A stretch of DNA of 64,000 nt from Adiantum capillus-veneris (GCA_014529385.2 CM043958.1:152802793-152866792); one strand, 5' to 3'. Numbered from the stretch's first letter, positions 1-11,635 are shown. Program-made: numbers and translations. The notes: generated by a model from the letters alone, not told the origin.

Positions 1-288
1 ACATACATTTAGCATCTTCTCCTAGCTTAGCTTCTTTCACCGCAATCATGAATTGCAACCAAAATGGTTTTCATCTATCAAAACCTCTCCAAAAGGTGGG
101 AAGAGAGGTTGGATGATGTTACAAAGACAAAAACAAAATATCAAAGAGAGCAAAGTCCCATAATTAGGCAGTGAGGAGATCTACGCAAGTCTCTCGTGCC
201 CCTAAGTGTTTTCAACTAGGGTTAGACTATTTGTTGGTCACTGACTGCGGAGAGCCTACTTTCTACCAAGAGGCTATTCAAATGGAAG

Positions 289-545
289 ATAGTGTGGTGG
301 GAGCAGGCAATGCGATCAAAGTATAAATCAATTTTGGGAAATGAGACTTGGGAACTGACCTTGCAAATGGGTGTATAAGAAGAAATACATGGTATAAAAT
401 CCTGAGCCTAAGTATAAGGTTAGATTGGCTGTTAAGGTATTCAAGTAGAAAAAAGGCATTGATTTTAATGATATTTTCTCTCCAATAGCATTGCATCTTG
501 TGCTTGGACTAGTAGCCATTGAGTTGTATAGTGTGCAAAAACGTG
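289..545 (+). pseudogene. Ty1/copia reverse transcriptase fragment
   Basis: A decayed piece of a copia polyprotein at the start of the RT domain. One frame from about 307 reads AMRSKYKSILGNETWEL, the usual segment just before copia RT. A second frame from 368 reads WVYKKKYMV, a stop, then PKYKVRLAV and KKGIDFNDIFSPIALH, which match the copia W-V-(F/Y)-K...K-A-R-L-V-A-K-G...DY-x-E-T-F-(A/S)-P block. The frame change and two internal stops show it is dead. No LTR was seen beside it. Nothing was recognised in bases 1-288. Confidence 0.65.
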
Positions 546-1256
546 TGCACAAAATTATCAAGCATATGCAATCATTTTGTTTTGAAATCTGACAACTTGT
601 GCATAAGTGTCAAACATAGAATCAAATGAGGTACCCATAATGGTTGGTAGATTATTTAGAGAGGTCCTCGACTCAAAGCATAAGCTATACAACATTTTCT
701 TTGCCAAGTTGATATTGAATGTTAAGCTAAAAACTTTGAATGAAGGCAGCCCTCTTAATATGCCTATCATCTATGGAGGATTGAGATAATAAATACCTGA
801 TATTTTTTTTTAATCAATTTTGATCGTCAAATCAACACCCATTAAATAATGTTTTCAAATCTTTGCATTTGCTGCAATAATCAATTGTCATATGTATCAA
901 ACTTTGATTTAGAAGGTTTAAATTTACCGCTTTCAAATGCTAGTGGACAATTATCTTGCATAAGAATTGCACCAATCAATACCTTTTCCACTAGCATTAG
1001 TGACTACAGTAAAGAATGGTCCATCAAAATCAAGCATCTGTAATACAAGTGATTTAGTTAAAGAATTCTTTAGTATACTCTATGAGCTTTGTTTTAAGCT
1101 AGTCCATACATGAGGAGTGTTTTTCTTTAATAGGAGAGTCAAATAATGAGATTTATAAGCAGAATTATGAACGGACTTCTGGTAATAACTACAAAAGCCA
1201 ATGAAAAAACATAGCTCATGCAATTTTTTGGGTCTAAGCCATGACCAAATGGTTGG
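546..1256. other. No gene recognised
   Basis: AT-rich sequence between two retroelement scraps. Two short open frames (607-789 and 849-1043, +) show no motif I can name. The stretch may be decayed copia sequence continuing from the fragment at 289-545, but I cannot show this. Confidence 0.4.
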
Positions 1257-1590
1257 TATTTAGTGAGTCTAAACAAGAGTATAAAAAACATTCAAAACAT
1301 GTATTTGATTTGATTAAACAAAATCAAATTGTACGTCAATCCAAACAAGAGTATGCTCTTTCAGTTTGAAGTTGTGTACTTATGACACGTTTGTTTGAGA
1401 GCAAAGATTTTATATTGAACCAAAGAAAATAGAAGCAATTAGCTCACGGTCAAAACCACAAAATCTGCATAAATTATGTTCTTTTCTAATTCTTTCTAGT
1501 TATAAGTTTTTCCACAATTTTCTGTATAAGGCCAATTATTATTTGACTCTTGTAAAAGATAACACTCCATGTGTCTGCACCAATTTGCAT
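1257..1590 (+). pseudogene. Ty3/gypsy RT/RNase H junction fragment
   Basis: The frame from 1257 reads VFSESKQEYKKHSKHVFDLI, matching the gypsy segment after the YxDD box (Y-S-x-S-x-E-E-H-x-x-H-L-x-x-V-F). After a short gap, 1431-1545 reads AISSRSKPQNLHKLCSFLIL and then a decayed SYYRRFIxNF-like segment, the gypsy stretch that leads into RNase H. Stops and frame changes are frequent. A related piece lies at about 21,540-21,640. Confidence 0.6.
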
Positions 1591-2085
1591 GAAAACTCAT
1601 TTTTGGCACGTAAGAATACTTAAACCAATGCACCACTCCTAAGCATGACTTAATTTAGTATTCTTTGTGGTAATCACCGATGAAAGTGACAAAGGTATCA
1701 ATACAGTTCTTCCATAAGATAACCTTCCACTTATACTTGAGAGTCAAAAACTTACTCTTTTAAAATCTAAATATATGGTTTAAGCATGCTAGTAGCCATC
1801 TTGACAACTTTGTGATTCCCATGTGGTAATATTAGTTCCAGGCTAATGAAACTTGAGTTTCTTAAGGATGTCTAGCATGAGGTTTCTGAAGCTATTGAAT
1901 GCTACCTAAGCAATAACTAGAGATTGAGCTTTGACTCCAAGAGACAAGCGAAAGTTTGTTTGTTAATTAGGAAAAAAATTCTCTAAATAATCAAAAGCAT
2001 ACCATACTGCATAGTGAAGCTTTGAGGTCCAAAAATTTACATTCATACTTAAGATAAGGTTTATATGCATTTCACATAGATGCAC
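1591..2085. other. No gene recognised
   Basis: AT-rich sequence with no frame, repeat or RNA gene that I can identify. Confidence 0.4.
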
Positions 2086-2690
2086 CTTTGGTTCTAATGT
2101 AAAGACCATCACGTTTAGATGGGTCTAGAAAGTTCAAATTAAATAGGGTTTTGATGAGTCTCCTTTATTAAGGAAACTAACTTCTTTCAGTACTTTGAGC
2201 CTACAATATTCCACCATAGGAGTAAGTAAGTTTGCTAAAAAATTCCAAGTCTTACTTAGAATGGTGGTAGATACTGAAATTGAACCTTAATTTATCTAAG
2301 AGATAGAAAAGAATATACCTTGAAAACCTTAGGACCATTTGCAATAAGGTAGCTTCACTTAAACTTCAAAGACTATTTTAGAATTCTTTCACTGCTTCAA
2401 GGACACTTTTTCCTCTATAAAAGAGTCCATTAGATTATGAGACACAACAGTTTCTTCAAAAAGTTAGTCATATTTGTATTTGCTCTTGAAGAAGAGAAGT
2501 TGACTAGTTCAAGGTTATATTATTTTACCAAGATAGGGAGTTGACTAATAAATTCAAAAATCATGGTGCAATGCAGCTAGCTATAGAGTTATTATCTAGT
2601 CCAACAAAAGAGTATTAACCCAATTGTTAGAGGAATCATATGCAAAATGGGAGACTAGTTTTCTTCAATAAAAGGAGAGCAATAAATTAT
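2086..2690 (-). pseudogene. Decayed second copy of the Penelope-like locus ORF1
   Basis: Base-by-base reading shows extended similarity to 15,670-16,330, the ORF1 of the Penelope-like locus, in the same orientation. Shared landmarks include the runs around ctttattaaggaaactaac, tactttgagcctacaatatt, gtagcttcacttaaac, gaattctttcactgcttcaa and gaagaagagaagttgactag, each with a counterpart in the same order at 15.76-16.2 kb. All frames contain many stops. Its presence shows that ORF1 is a dispersed repeat and not a unique host gene. I did not find the RT part of this copy. Confidence 0.6.
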
Positions 2691-3207
2691 ATATGATCTA
2701 ATCCTCTACACTATTAATACATTGGAGTACAAGCGACTTAGCTTTTAGGAATAGATTCAGGCTTCTTAAAAATCAAAGTTGTAGATTAGATATCAATCCA
2801 TTATTTACTAAGAATATATTATCTTTTTGTTCTTTTTCCTTCTATCAAGAAAGATTTTAGATTTGAGAAGAGTATTTTGTTGGTAGAAGGATTGTTTAAG
2901 TAAGTGATTTTAATTTTGGCTCTTTCAAGCACATCAAAGATAACCCTTATTTGAATAGTCCGTTTAAAAGTAGTCTTTCTTTGAAAAAAAGACATGTATG
3001 TAGTTCCAATAGAGTTTCTACCAAAGGCAAGTTACTATGGTAAGTTCTATTTCTTGAAAGCAATCAATCTAAAAGACTATAAAAACTATAAATAAAAACT
3101 CCATCTAGCGTCTTTGTTCAGGTTACCCATGCAAGATTTATCAATAGATCTGCCCAAAGAACATTTACTAAAACCAAGCCAGTTTTAGTCTGTCCTAGCC
3201 TAACCAG
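2691..3207. other. No gene recognised; left flank of copia E1
   Basis: AT-rich DNA in which element E1 is inserted. It is continuous with 7,925 onward once E1 and one target duplication are set aside. It may include the upstream part of the decayed ORF1-bearing repeat, but I could not align it convincingly. Confidence 0.4.
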
Positions 3208-3212
3208 CTTCC
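3208..3212. repeat. Target-site duplication, left of E1
   Basis: The bases cttcc immediately precede the TG of the LTR and recur exactly after the CA at the other end (7,920-7,924). Five-base duplications are typical of copia integration. Confidence 0.9.
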
Positions 3213-3439
3213 TGTTGGAATTAGGGTTGCAGAGAAACACACACAGCTTCGAGAAGACAAAGGAAGCTCAAGGCACACAATAGAGAGTGTGTTACTTAGT
3301 GTGCAATGAAAAGATAGATAGCCCTAGAGTGATAGGCATATATATAATGCACGGGGGAAAAAACCTCCTAAAGAGGGAAAAAATGCCCCGACAGTCCTAG
3401 TGTGTTCACACACATCACTACCACATGTATATGGTAACA
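3213..3439 (-). repeat. E1 3' LTR
   Basis: 227 bp starting TGTTGG and ending GGTAACA on the plus strand. It matches 7,690-7,919 nearly base for base. It includes a TATA-like run at 3,338-3,347 in element orientation. Confidence 0.93.
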
Positions 3440-3452
3440 AATCCCCCCTGGA
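3440..3452 (-). other. E1 polypurine tract
   Basis: Directly inside the 3' LTR, the element strand reads CCAGGGGGGATT just before the LTR. This is the expected position and composition of the plus-strand primer. Confidence 0.7.
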
Positions 3453-4338
3453 GTGATGCGGTGAACGAGAGCTGGCACATGAGTAAAGGGAAGTGCCATG
3501 CCCTGAGGACATGATCAGTCCACAAAGGGGAGTAAGCCCAAAGCTTTGCGGAAAGCTTCAAGCTTCTCAGAGACAATGCCTTTGTGAAAAGATCTGCAAG
3601 GTTGTCCTGTGTTGGCACATAAGCCAAGCTGATCTCTCCTACTGAGAGCCTCTCCCTGACATAGTGGTAATGCACCTCAATGTGCTTTGTGCGAGCATGA
3701 AAAACTGGGTTCCTCGCAACTGCCAATGCGCTCTGACTGTTAGTGTAGATAGTGTTGGCAGTGTCCTGTCCAACACCCAAATCAGCCATAAGGCGTCTAA
3801 GCCATACACACTCAACCATAGTTGTGAAGACTGCCCTGTACTCAGCCTCACAACTCGAAGAGGCCATAGTAGGTTGCTTCTTGCTCAACCATGATATACA
3901 TGAACTGCCAAGCATGAAACAAAAACCACTTGTGGACACTCGCGTGTCAAAACAACCAACCCAATCTAAGTCCGAAAAAGCATGTAAGTCTGGTGGCAAT
4001 GATCCCCCCTTGGGATAAAACAAGCCAAGATGTAAAGTGCCACTAAGGTAGCGGAAAATCCTCTTGACAGCCTACCAATGCTTAGACCCTGGGCTATGCA
4101 TAAATCTGCTGACCAGTGAGACTACAAACTGAATATCTGGCCTCGTGTTGCATACATAAATGAGGCAGCCAACAACATTTCGGTAAAGAGAGACATCAGC
4201 AGGATCGCCAGCATCATGTAGACTTAACTTCAAACCTGTTTCCATGGGAGTGGCAATAGGTTTTCAATCCTCAAGTCCAAACTTACATAGCAATGTCTAT
4301 ATGTAACTTTTCTGACACAAGGCAATACCACCATCACA
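3453..4338 (-). pseudogene. E1 RT C-terminus and RNase H (broken)
   Basis: Copia RNase H lies mainly in the frame 4,023-3,418. Motifs seen include SDLDWVGCFDTRVSTSGF (first catalytic Asp region), SSCEAEYRA (catalytic Glu), SQSALAVARNPVFHARTKHI (Asp replaced by Asn in TNSQSA) and NLADLFTKALS at the end. Upstream, stops fall in QFK*CDGG, SYI*TLL and LED*KPI, where E2 has Gln, Gln and Cys. A TAG at 4,072-4,074 (KHW*AVKRIF) is shared with E2. A one-base loss after TKALS changes the last residues. Confidence 0.85.
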
Positions 4339-5352
4339 CTACTTAAACTGTATACCCAAGTAATGATGCAACAGCCCCAAATCTTTCATCTTGAAAGTAG
4401 TATTCAAATCAGCCTTAAATTCATCAATATGTCTCTCATTTGGTCCAGTGATCAGCAAATCATCGACATAAAGAACCACAATGAGAAGTACATCACCCTC
4501 ACGCTTTACATACAATGTGCTATCTATTGGACTATTACGAAAGCCTCGTTTAACCAAATGAGTGTCAGCTTTCTCATACCAAGCACAAGGAGGTTGCTTC
4601 AACCCATACAAAGCCTTCTTACATCTGCACACTTTGTCCTCTTGTCCTTGTATGACAAAACCGCGAGGTTGCGTTACATAAACTTCCTCAAATATGTCAC
4701 CATTCAAGAAAGCAGTAACAATGTCTGATTGATGTACATCCCAACCAAAATGAGTTGCCAATGCACATAGAAAACGCACAGTAGTCATACAACAAGTGGG
4801 AGGAAAAGTCTCTTCATAATCAATGCCTTTTTGCTGTGCATAACCCTTTGCAACAAGTCGAGCCTTATGGCGATCGATCTCACCATCCGGCTTGCGTTTC
4901 AACTTGTAAACCCACTTCGTACCAATGGCCTTTTTGCCAGGAGGCAAATCACATAAAGTCCATGTGTCATTTTCTATAAGTGCATCATATTTTGATTGCA
5001 TGGCAGCCATCCAATTCTCTGAATTCTGTGCTTCATCAAAAGACAGAGGTTCCTCAACATCATGTAAACTAGACACAACCAAAGCATAACAATCTGATGC
5101 ATAAGATGCATGGCGAGAGCCTGAACGAGTACGACTAGATAAAGGTGCATCCAATTTATTGTCACGCAAAGTGTGCACCAGCCATTTTGGCATACCTCTA
5201 GCCTGCTCATTTTCAGCCCTTTCCTCATCATGTACATCATGTACATCTGCATCAGTAATAGGCTGATCTGTAACATTTTCATACAGCTTGATTTTTGACC
5301 ATACATTGTGCCATTTTCGTAAGTGACCTATTTTTCCTCTCAGCAACACCAT
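4339..5352 (-). pseudogene. E1 reverse transcriptase (copia)
   Basis: A 337-codon open stretch covering most of the copia RT. It shows KAIGTKWVYKLKRK, HKARLVAKGYAQQKGIDY, HQSDIVTAFLNGDI (catalytic Asp), KALYGLKQPPCAWYEK and the active-site box LYVDDLLITG. The final residue before the stop is Lys in GIQFK, where E2 reads on through CAG. It keeps about 25 codons (around LSSRTRSGS) that E2 has lost. The stretch is open but cannot be expressed alone, because upstream stops and a deletion separate it from gag and integrase. Confidence 0.9.
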
Positions 5353-5878
5353 TTTGCTGAGGTGTATAAGGCATTGTACATTGGTGTTTTATCCCACGAC
5401 TAGCCAGAAATGCATTAAATTCATGAGACATATACTCCCCCCCTCGATCGGAACGGAGGGTGCCCATTGTACATTTCGAGACATTTTCAACCATAGCCAG
5501 AAATTGTTTGAAGCACATAAAAACTTCAGACTTCGCTTTAAGCGGAAATACCCATGCATGCCTGGAGTAATCATCAATGAAAGTCACGAAGTACAGGTAA
5601 TTGTCCAAGGACGGAGTTTGCATGGGCCCACAAACATCACTATGCACAAGCTGCAACCTGCGAACTGAACCATCCTTTGGAAACTTAGAATGCTACATCT
5701 TACCCAAAATACAGCCTTCACAAACATGTTTGACAGGTCCTTCAAGAGGCGGCAAAGAAGCAACCATATCAGATTTCTGCAAATGCAGCAAACTGGCAAA
5801 ATTCAGATGACCAAAACGTGCATGCCAAAGTTTTGCATCTGAAATAGCCCTTGAATCTGCAACAACATTTGCAAAATT
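5279..5878 (-). pseudogene. E1 GAG-pre-integrase and integrase core (truncated)
   Basis: Starts after the TAA that ends the gag-protease frame. The pre-integrase segment has the H...H and C...C zinc-binding pattern (FGHLNFASL and CEGCILGKM), then a stop where E2 has Gln. The core reads LVHSDVCGPM (first Asp), DDYSRHAWVFPLKAKSE (second Asp) and LRSDRGGEYMSHEF, PQQNGVAERKNRSL (catalytic Glu). It ends abruptly at MVKNQAV. The rest of integrase and the spacer to RT, about 450 bp present in E2 at 56.06-56.52 kb, are deleted. Confidence 0.88.
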
Positions 5879-7390
5879 TTATCCACACTTGTCATACAAA
5901 GTGAGCTTATACAGCCCACGGCACAAAAGGCTAGATGCAACAATTTCATCACCAAAACTGAGATCATGAACTGTATATTTGTCATCCACAAATTTGACTA
6001 CAAGTCCAAGTCTAGCAAGTGCGGATACAGACAAGAGATTCTTCTTGATCCCAGGTACATAAAGTGCATCAAAAAGTGTGTAAGAACTGCCATTAGCAGC
6101 AATAAGCACAATCTTTCCAACTCCTTGAACTGGATAAGAGGCATTGTTGGCACAAGTGACTGAATTCCCATGAGGGACAGACTCTAGAGAGGTAAACAAT
6201 TCATGATGTGAGGTAATGTGCTTTGTACCACCACTGTTGAAATACCACACATGTGAATCTGCAGCAACTAACAAGCATGCATCATGGACATCTGGATTGT
6301 AAGTGCACTCTGCACTAAAAGCCCATTCTGCATCAACATCAGCATTACAGTCTCCTTTTACAGAAGACTCAACAATGGTTGCATTTGCAGTGGAACCACC
6401 CTCTTTCTTCTTAGCCTCTTTTGCCTTCAACTTAGGACACTGCTTGATCAAGTGATCATTAGCTTTACAATAATGGCAACGCATCTTCTTTTTGCCCTTA
6501 TCACCAGAATTGCCAGACGAAGTGCTGCCAGCAGAAGCATTAGGAACATTATTTTTTCCGCTCGCAGCAGAACCATAAGAAGTGGCTGCATTGCTGTTAC
6601 CACCCTTTCTTTGAGAGGCCATAAAAGCCCGTTCAACTGCACGCTGCCTAGTCCTATTTTTTCGGGAAAGTGACTCTTGCAACAGCAATGTGCATAATGC
6701 ATCAAACTTGACAACCTCATGATTTCCTTGGGTCATAAGTCTCCAAGTACTAGCAAAAGTCTGGTAAGAATCTGGTAAGGCATCAAGAACAGTTTGCACA
6801 AGGGAACTGTCTGAAATGACTTCTCCTGCAGAAATAAGTTGCTCATTGATATCCTTGACACTAGCAAGGAAAGTGTCCATATCATGTTCCTCATGCATAA
6901 TCTTCGACTCCAGCTCTTTACGCAACAAAGCAATTGTAGCCTCATTGCGACTTGCATAAAGACCAGCCAGTATCTCCCAAGCCTGTTTTGCAAATTTTGC
7001 TGAACGGATGTGAGGAGCAATGATGCGTTTCACAGACAACGCAATCAATGCATGAGCTTGTGCATCCTTAACATCCCAACGAGCTTGTTGTGCCGTAGGC
7101 AAAACAACTCTAACAGCTGCAATCCTTGCAGCAAGACCTGCAACATCCTCAACATCGCCTACATCCTCAGAACCAGGGCGTACATCAATGCCCTGCACAA
7201 TGTTCCAGACGCCCTTTGACACAAGCACATGTTGCATCATATAAGCCCACATAGGGTAGTTGTCCCCATCCAACCTGTCCTCAGCAGCAAACATCTTGAA
7301 CACATCTGTGTTGTTGTTGTCAGCCGTCGTAAATGCTGCACCTGATGTGAGAACTGCCTGAAAATAGGAGAAACAGAGCAAGAACAACAC
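5879..7390 (-). pseudogene. E1 gag and aspartic protease
   Basis: A 503-codon frame. Gag begins at ADNNNTDVFKMFAAEDRLDG, but its start codon reads ACG where E2 has ATG (rc of 7,325-7,327), so the open frame only runs upstream by chance. A helical gag core is followed by one zinc knuckle, CHYCKANDHLIKQC (CX2CX4HX4C), and then the protease. There the active site reads FNSGGTKHI, against FDSGAT in E2. This Asp-to-Asn change is expected to abolish proteolysis. The frame ends at a TAA (5,879-5,881) where E2 has Lys. Confidence 0.9.
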
Positions 7391-7675
7391 GTGATATATA
7401 GCACAAACCGTAGAAGACTATAAGGCACCTGTTATGCAGAAAACGACACTGACAGAAATTCTGCACAAAATGACGAAATTGCATGTGCAGACCTTCCTGT
7501 AGTGGAAAGGGAGGCCGAAATGAGCCCAAATCGAAAATCTGAGCAGACCAAGCTCTACGAGTTTTCCCGAAGTATTAGTCGACCTGCGAATGCTCACCAA
7601 AGCTCACTGACATCGGAGAAAGTGAGCAGGCGTGTACTGGAGTTGCTGGCGACTAAGCTCGGGAGGACGCAACCT

Positions 7676-7687
7676 GCTCTGATACCA
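7676..7687 (-). other. E1 primer-binding site, initiator tRNA-Met
   Basis: On the element strand TGGTATCAGAGC lies two bases inside the 5' LTR. This is the standard plant retroelement site complementary to the 3' end of initiator tRNA-Met. Confidence 0.92.
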
Positions 7688-7689
7688 AT

Positions 7690-7919
7690 TGTTGGAATTA
7701 GGGTTGCAGAGAAACACACACAGCTTGGAGAAGACGAAGGAAGCTCAAGGCAGACAATAGAGAGTATGTTACTTAGTGTGCAATGAAAAGATAGATAGCC
7801 ATAGAGTGATGGGCATATATATATATATGCACGGGGGAAAAAACCTCCTAAAGAGGGAAAAAATGCCCTGGTGGTCCTAGTGTGTTCACACACATCACTA
7901 CCACATGTATATGGTAACA
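7690..7919 (-). repeat. E1 5' LTR
   Basis: 230 bp, TG...CA ends, paired with 3,213-3,439. Differences include a longer AT run and a block of four changes near gccctggtgg. Confidence 0.93.
7814..7829 (-). promoter_or_regulatory. Possible TATA element in the E1 5' LTR
   Basis: An alternating AT run (catatatatatatatatg) in the middle of the 5' LTR is the only TATA-like sequence there and is well placed for the U3/R promoter. No transcription start can be set from sequence alone. Confidence 0.35.
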
Positions 7920-7924
7920 CTTCC
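7920..7924. repeat. Target-site duplication, right of E1
   Basis: cttcc, an exact copy of 3,208-3,212. Confidence 0.9.
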
Positions 7925-8016
7925 CAGGATAGTCTTATGTTTATCCTATGTGTGTGTCATTGTTTTATATAATATACTTAACCACAAAAGAACACCACGT
8001 TCAAAAGATAATTGGA

Positions 8017-8300
8017 TTTAAACAATTGGAAAGTATATGCACAATATCAATTCAATATTCAAAGCATTTTTGTAGCTCATCAAAATAAACCATCCTACAC
8101 ATTTAATGACCAAGAAGAGGGTCAATAAATGAGTTAAGTTCCATATCCACAGTTGGATTATAGTTAACTTAAAAATCTTTAAGCAAAGATCGAACTCTCA
8201 ACTACATCTAATAAACAAAACAACAAATTTTGTTAACCTTGGATATGTTTAACATGGGTCAATGAGCCTATCTATTGTTATCCATGTCAATACTTAAAAC
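8017..8300. repeat. Dispersed repeat module, copy 1
   Basis: It shares tattcaaagcatt and then, 200 bp on, gtcaatgagcctatctattg and ttatccatgtcaa with 24,782-24,960 in the same order and orientation. A weaker match to the end of the module occurs at 17,281-17,380 upstream of the Penelope-like locus. Function unknown. Confidence 0.5.
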
Positions 8301-11300
8301 AATTAGAATAAATTTAAGTCCTATTTAGTTTGAGCCATAAGGGTTTTGCTATGCACCAAAGTTAAAGTAGAAATTTTGAGTACAAGTAGAAAACAAAGAA
8401 GAGTCCTTTTTTTTTAATGTATTAGATAAGACTATCCATGACCTCATCAAAAGTCTATCACCCCTTTTGATGGCCATGATTATAAATGTATTAAGTAAAG
8501 TTTCAATGAGAAACGATAATAATTCATTTAAATAAGAAGATATTATCCATTTAACCAGTTTAAAAGTTAAAGATTTCAATTCTATCATGACAAAAAAGTT
8601 ATCTTTGATATATATTTTTGAGAAAGGCCAATTATTAAAAAGGCAAATTTCTCCCAACAAAAAGAGTCATTGCCAACTAGAAAATGTTTAAAACTTTATC
8701 CAATTCATCATTACCATAACCAAAAGAAGTGTTTCTACCATGGATTCAATTTTTAGCCATCAATCTTTCTTTAGTTTTTCAAATATCAAGAAAATCACGT
8801 CATTATATTTATAGAAATTTGTCTTAAAAAAGTAGTAGTAGATCCTATTTTCAATGGTTTTTGTTAGTCTAAACCAAATAAAAATGAATATTCAGATTCA
8901 AAGTAAGTTTCCAACTCTTCTAGCTTTAATGTTTCACCAAACTCTAGCAGGAAAAGATATCCAACAAATGGAAAGAGAAGGCCACACAACATACTTTAGA
9001 AGAAATTCTTTAGAGTCAAAATTTCAATTGCATAGGTCATACAGGTCAAAGATTTACAGCAAGAAATCAATACAATAGAACTAAGCAAAGTGTGCTTATC
9101 ACATTCAAAAGTGTAGGTGAGCTAAGAATTTATCTAACCATAATCACAACAATCCTAATTACAAAATTAGGGAGATGTTCGGAAATGTGAAAAAAAAATC
9201 TCTCATTGCTAAAACCAAAGGCTTAAATAAGCTATAAAGGAAGCAGGAACAAAGAGGACAACATTCCAAGGCTAGAACCCATGTTACATAACTAAATGAT
9301 CGGTGATATTTGGTATGGAAAAAAAAACAAGACCTTAGCAAGGAAAATCCATGGAAATTCATCTTGATAGTAATTTGGAGCACCTATTAGGAGCCAACCC
9401 AAATGGTCAAGGACTCAGGCTCATCAGGTTTAGTGTGAGCTCAACAGGGAACTAGAGGCAACAATTGCAAAAACAAGAGATTCAACCCTAATATCCCATC
9501 AATAATAAGCACCCAAGAGGTAAGGTAGTCATATCCTCACAAGAGTAAGCAAATGTTTAGACTACCAAACTATAGGTAGTAAATCAGAAACAAAAGTAAC
9601 CAACAATACCCCATATCCAAAAGGTAAACAAGCGGAATTCCAAAACTCGATAAACTTTGAAAAGGTAGGCATATTCATACTATGCTATCTGCGTTTTTTG
9701 ACCATCTAAGACATTTTGGAAGAATAAAAGCCACTAAGACTTTAAGATCCTATAACTCGAAAGGTTAGAGTTATGCAATAGCAAGATGCTTAGGTCAAAG
9801 AGAGTCCACTTTCTAGGGGTAGCTATCCAAATAATGCATAGTCAAATATACTAGTTTAAAACTCAAGAGTTTCAGACTAAGGTAAGTAACCAAAAATCCC
9901 TCCAAGATCATTTATTCGAGCAAATACCAAGGATACTCCAAATTAAACCATTTGGATCCCCTATTGCGTTCCCCTTGAAGGGCAACTCTAATGGAGGCAA
10001 AACTGCCTCACAAATCCCTTGCAAAATCCACCCTCATCGAACTTTCTTATCCTTTTATCTGATAATACTTGTGCATAACCACATCTATGCTTCACATACT
10101 AAAGTTTTTATTGCATGTTGGCTGCATGATACTATCATAGGTCCAAGTGGATAGTTGTTTTTTGCTACAAAACTAACCCCTATATCAATATCTTCACTCT
10201 TATGGGATAAAATGCCTATGTGGATATTGGCTTGATGAAAAATTTATTGGAAATCCTTTTTTGTACTCTTGACTGATATCTACACATAACTTACTTTTAA
10301 ATATTGTATGTTCTGTTAAAATTTGAAAAACTCTAGAATTAGCATTTTATAATGTGAAACGGCTCTTTACCTCCACAAACTATTTCAAACGTGTCTGAGT
10401 GCTCTATGGCAGTCCATGATCTTTTACTGATCATGGCCACAACCTTTTATGTGAAATTATATTTCATCATAATGTGGGTTAGTTATAATAAAGTTTTGAG
10501 TAATAGACTTAATCATGTTTCCTCCAGACTCCTTAAGATAGATGAACCCATTGAAGTTCTACGGTTGCAAGGTAAAGCCACTAATATTGATAACACTATT
10601 AGTGATAACATAGTGATCTATGTTGAATTGTCTACTCTTCTTATCTACTCCCACATGGTCTTTTGGATCGCTTCCTAAGATGAGAAGGAGAAAGAATAAA
10701 AAGATTTATGCTTCTACTCTATGAAGCCATAGGCTTCACATTCTCTAATCAATACAATGATTCATTTTGTTAAGACTATTTTCCTCCTTATTTAATAGCA
10801 TGCACTTATTTTGTTTTCTTCTCTATGAAAGGAAATAACACACTAGTAGGCTTCTCACGGGAGCATCTATACAAAGAAAGATCGTTCAAAGACATCCGAC
10901 TAGTCATGCCAGAAAGAAACAACAAAGGAGAATAAACATGTAGAAGAAAAAAGACTATTGTAGGGAAATGTCTTCATAGGCATCACCCTTGTGTACCCAA
11001 GAGTATATCCACAACACTAATATCATTGCAACAAATGGATGTGTAGCAAGCCTGGAAAATACAAGGAATAACATACATATGAGCAACATAATCAAACATG
11101 GATACCTTTGACGACGATCCCACGATGCAAAGGGTAGAGGATGAGAGAGGAAGGAAGAGGGGCATGCGCCCTTCCTAAATTAGAGTGGTACTACGCATGC
11201 TTGTAAGGAAGAGAGTGAGCACAAAGAATAATGACACAAGTCAAGGGCAAACTACTCCCCCCACATGAGTCCCTCGATGAACCTGTGTGAGCCTATTCAT

Positions 11301-11311
11301 AAATTTCTCAA

Positions 11312-11345
<34 letters not shown>

Positions 11346-11371
11346 GTGTGTGTGTGTGTGTGTGCGCGCGC
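11312..11371. repeat. CA/TG/CG microsatellite with hairpin symmetry
   Basis: About 31 bases of CA repeat run directly into about 22 of TG repeat and then a short CG run. The two arms are mutually complementary, so the strand can fold back on itself, and alternating purine-pyrimidine favours Z-DNA. Confidence 0.9.
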
Positions 11372-11581
11372 TTGTCCCACTTTAAGTGAACATGAATAGG
11401 TTCCACAAAATGGGAATTCATATGTGTAATGGTAGTTATTTATGGTACAATGATATGTATTTATCATATGGTTGACATGTAAAAAGTAATCTCTATCATT
11501 GGATTGTCTCTCAAGATCTAAAGGTGGATGTTAGATGCTCATAAATAAGGCTCTGTTATTAATAGAGGCCTCTATTATAAA

Positions 11582-11631
<50 letters not shown>
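11582..11631. repeat. CT then TA microsatellite
   Basis: About 24 bases of CT repeat are followed by about 26 bases of TA repeat. Confidence 0.9.

Positions 11632-11635
<4 letters not shown>

Larger units (their letters stand above)
3213..7919 (-). mobile_element. Copia element E1, structurally complete but disabled
   Basis: A 4.7-kb Ty1/copia element on the minus strand. It has two LTRs of 227 and 230 bp with TG...CA ends, a tRNA-iMet primer-binding site, a polypurine tract and a 5-bp target duplication. The order gag, protease, integrase, RT, RNase H is that of copia. The gag start codon is lost, the protease aspartate is changed, several stops interrupt pol, and about 450 bp between integrase and RT that E2 still has are missing. 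By eye the LTRs differ at about ten positions plus one AT-repeat length change, so the insertion is moderately old. Same family as E2 and the fossil at 23.4-24.75 kb. Confidence 0.93.

Noticed and set aside
5354-7786. Several plus-strand frames of 60-130 codons across E1, and equivalents across E2 (55,223-58,458)
   Set aside because: They are shadows of the well-supported copia gag-pol frames on the minus strand, and their predicted proteins have no recognised domains.
9418-9430. A CTGATGAG core on the minus strand, considered as a hammerhead ribozyme because Penelope-like elements can carry them
   Set aside because: No GAAA core box or closing stems follow at the needed spacing, and it is 4 kb from the Penelope-like RT.
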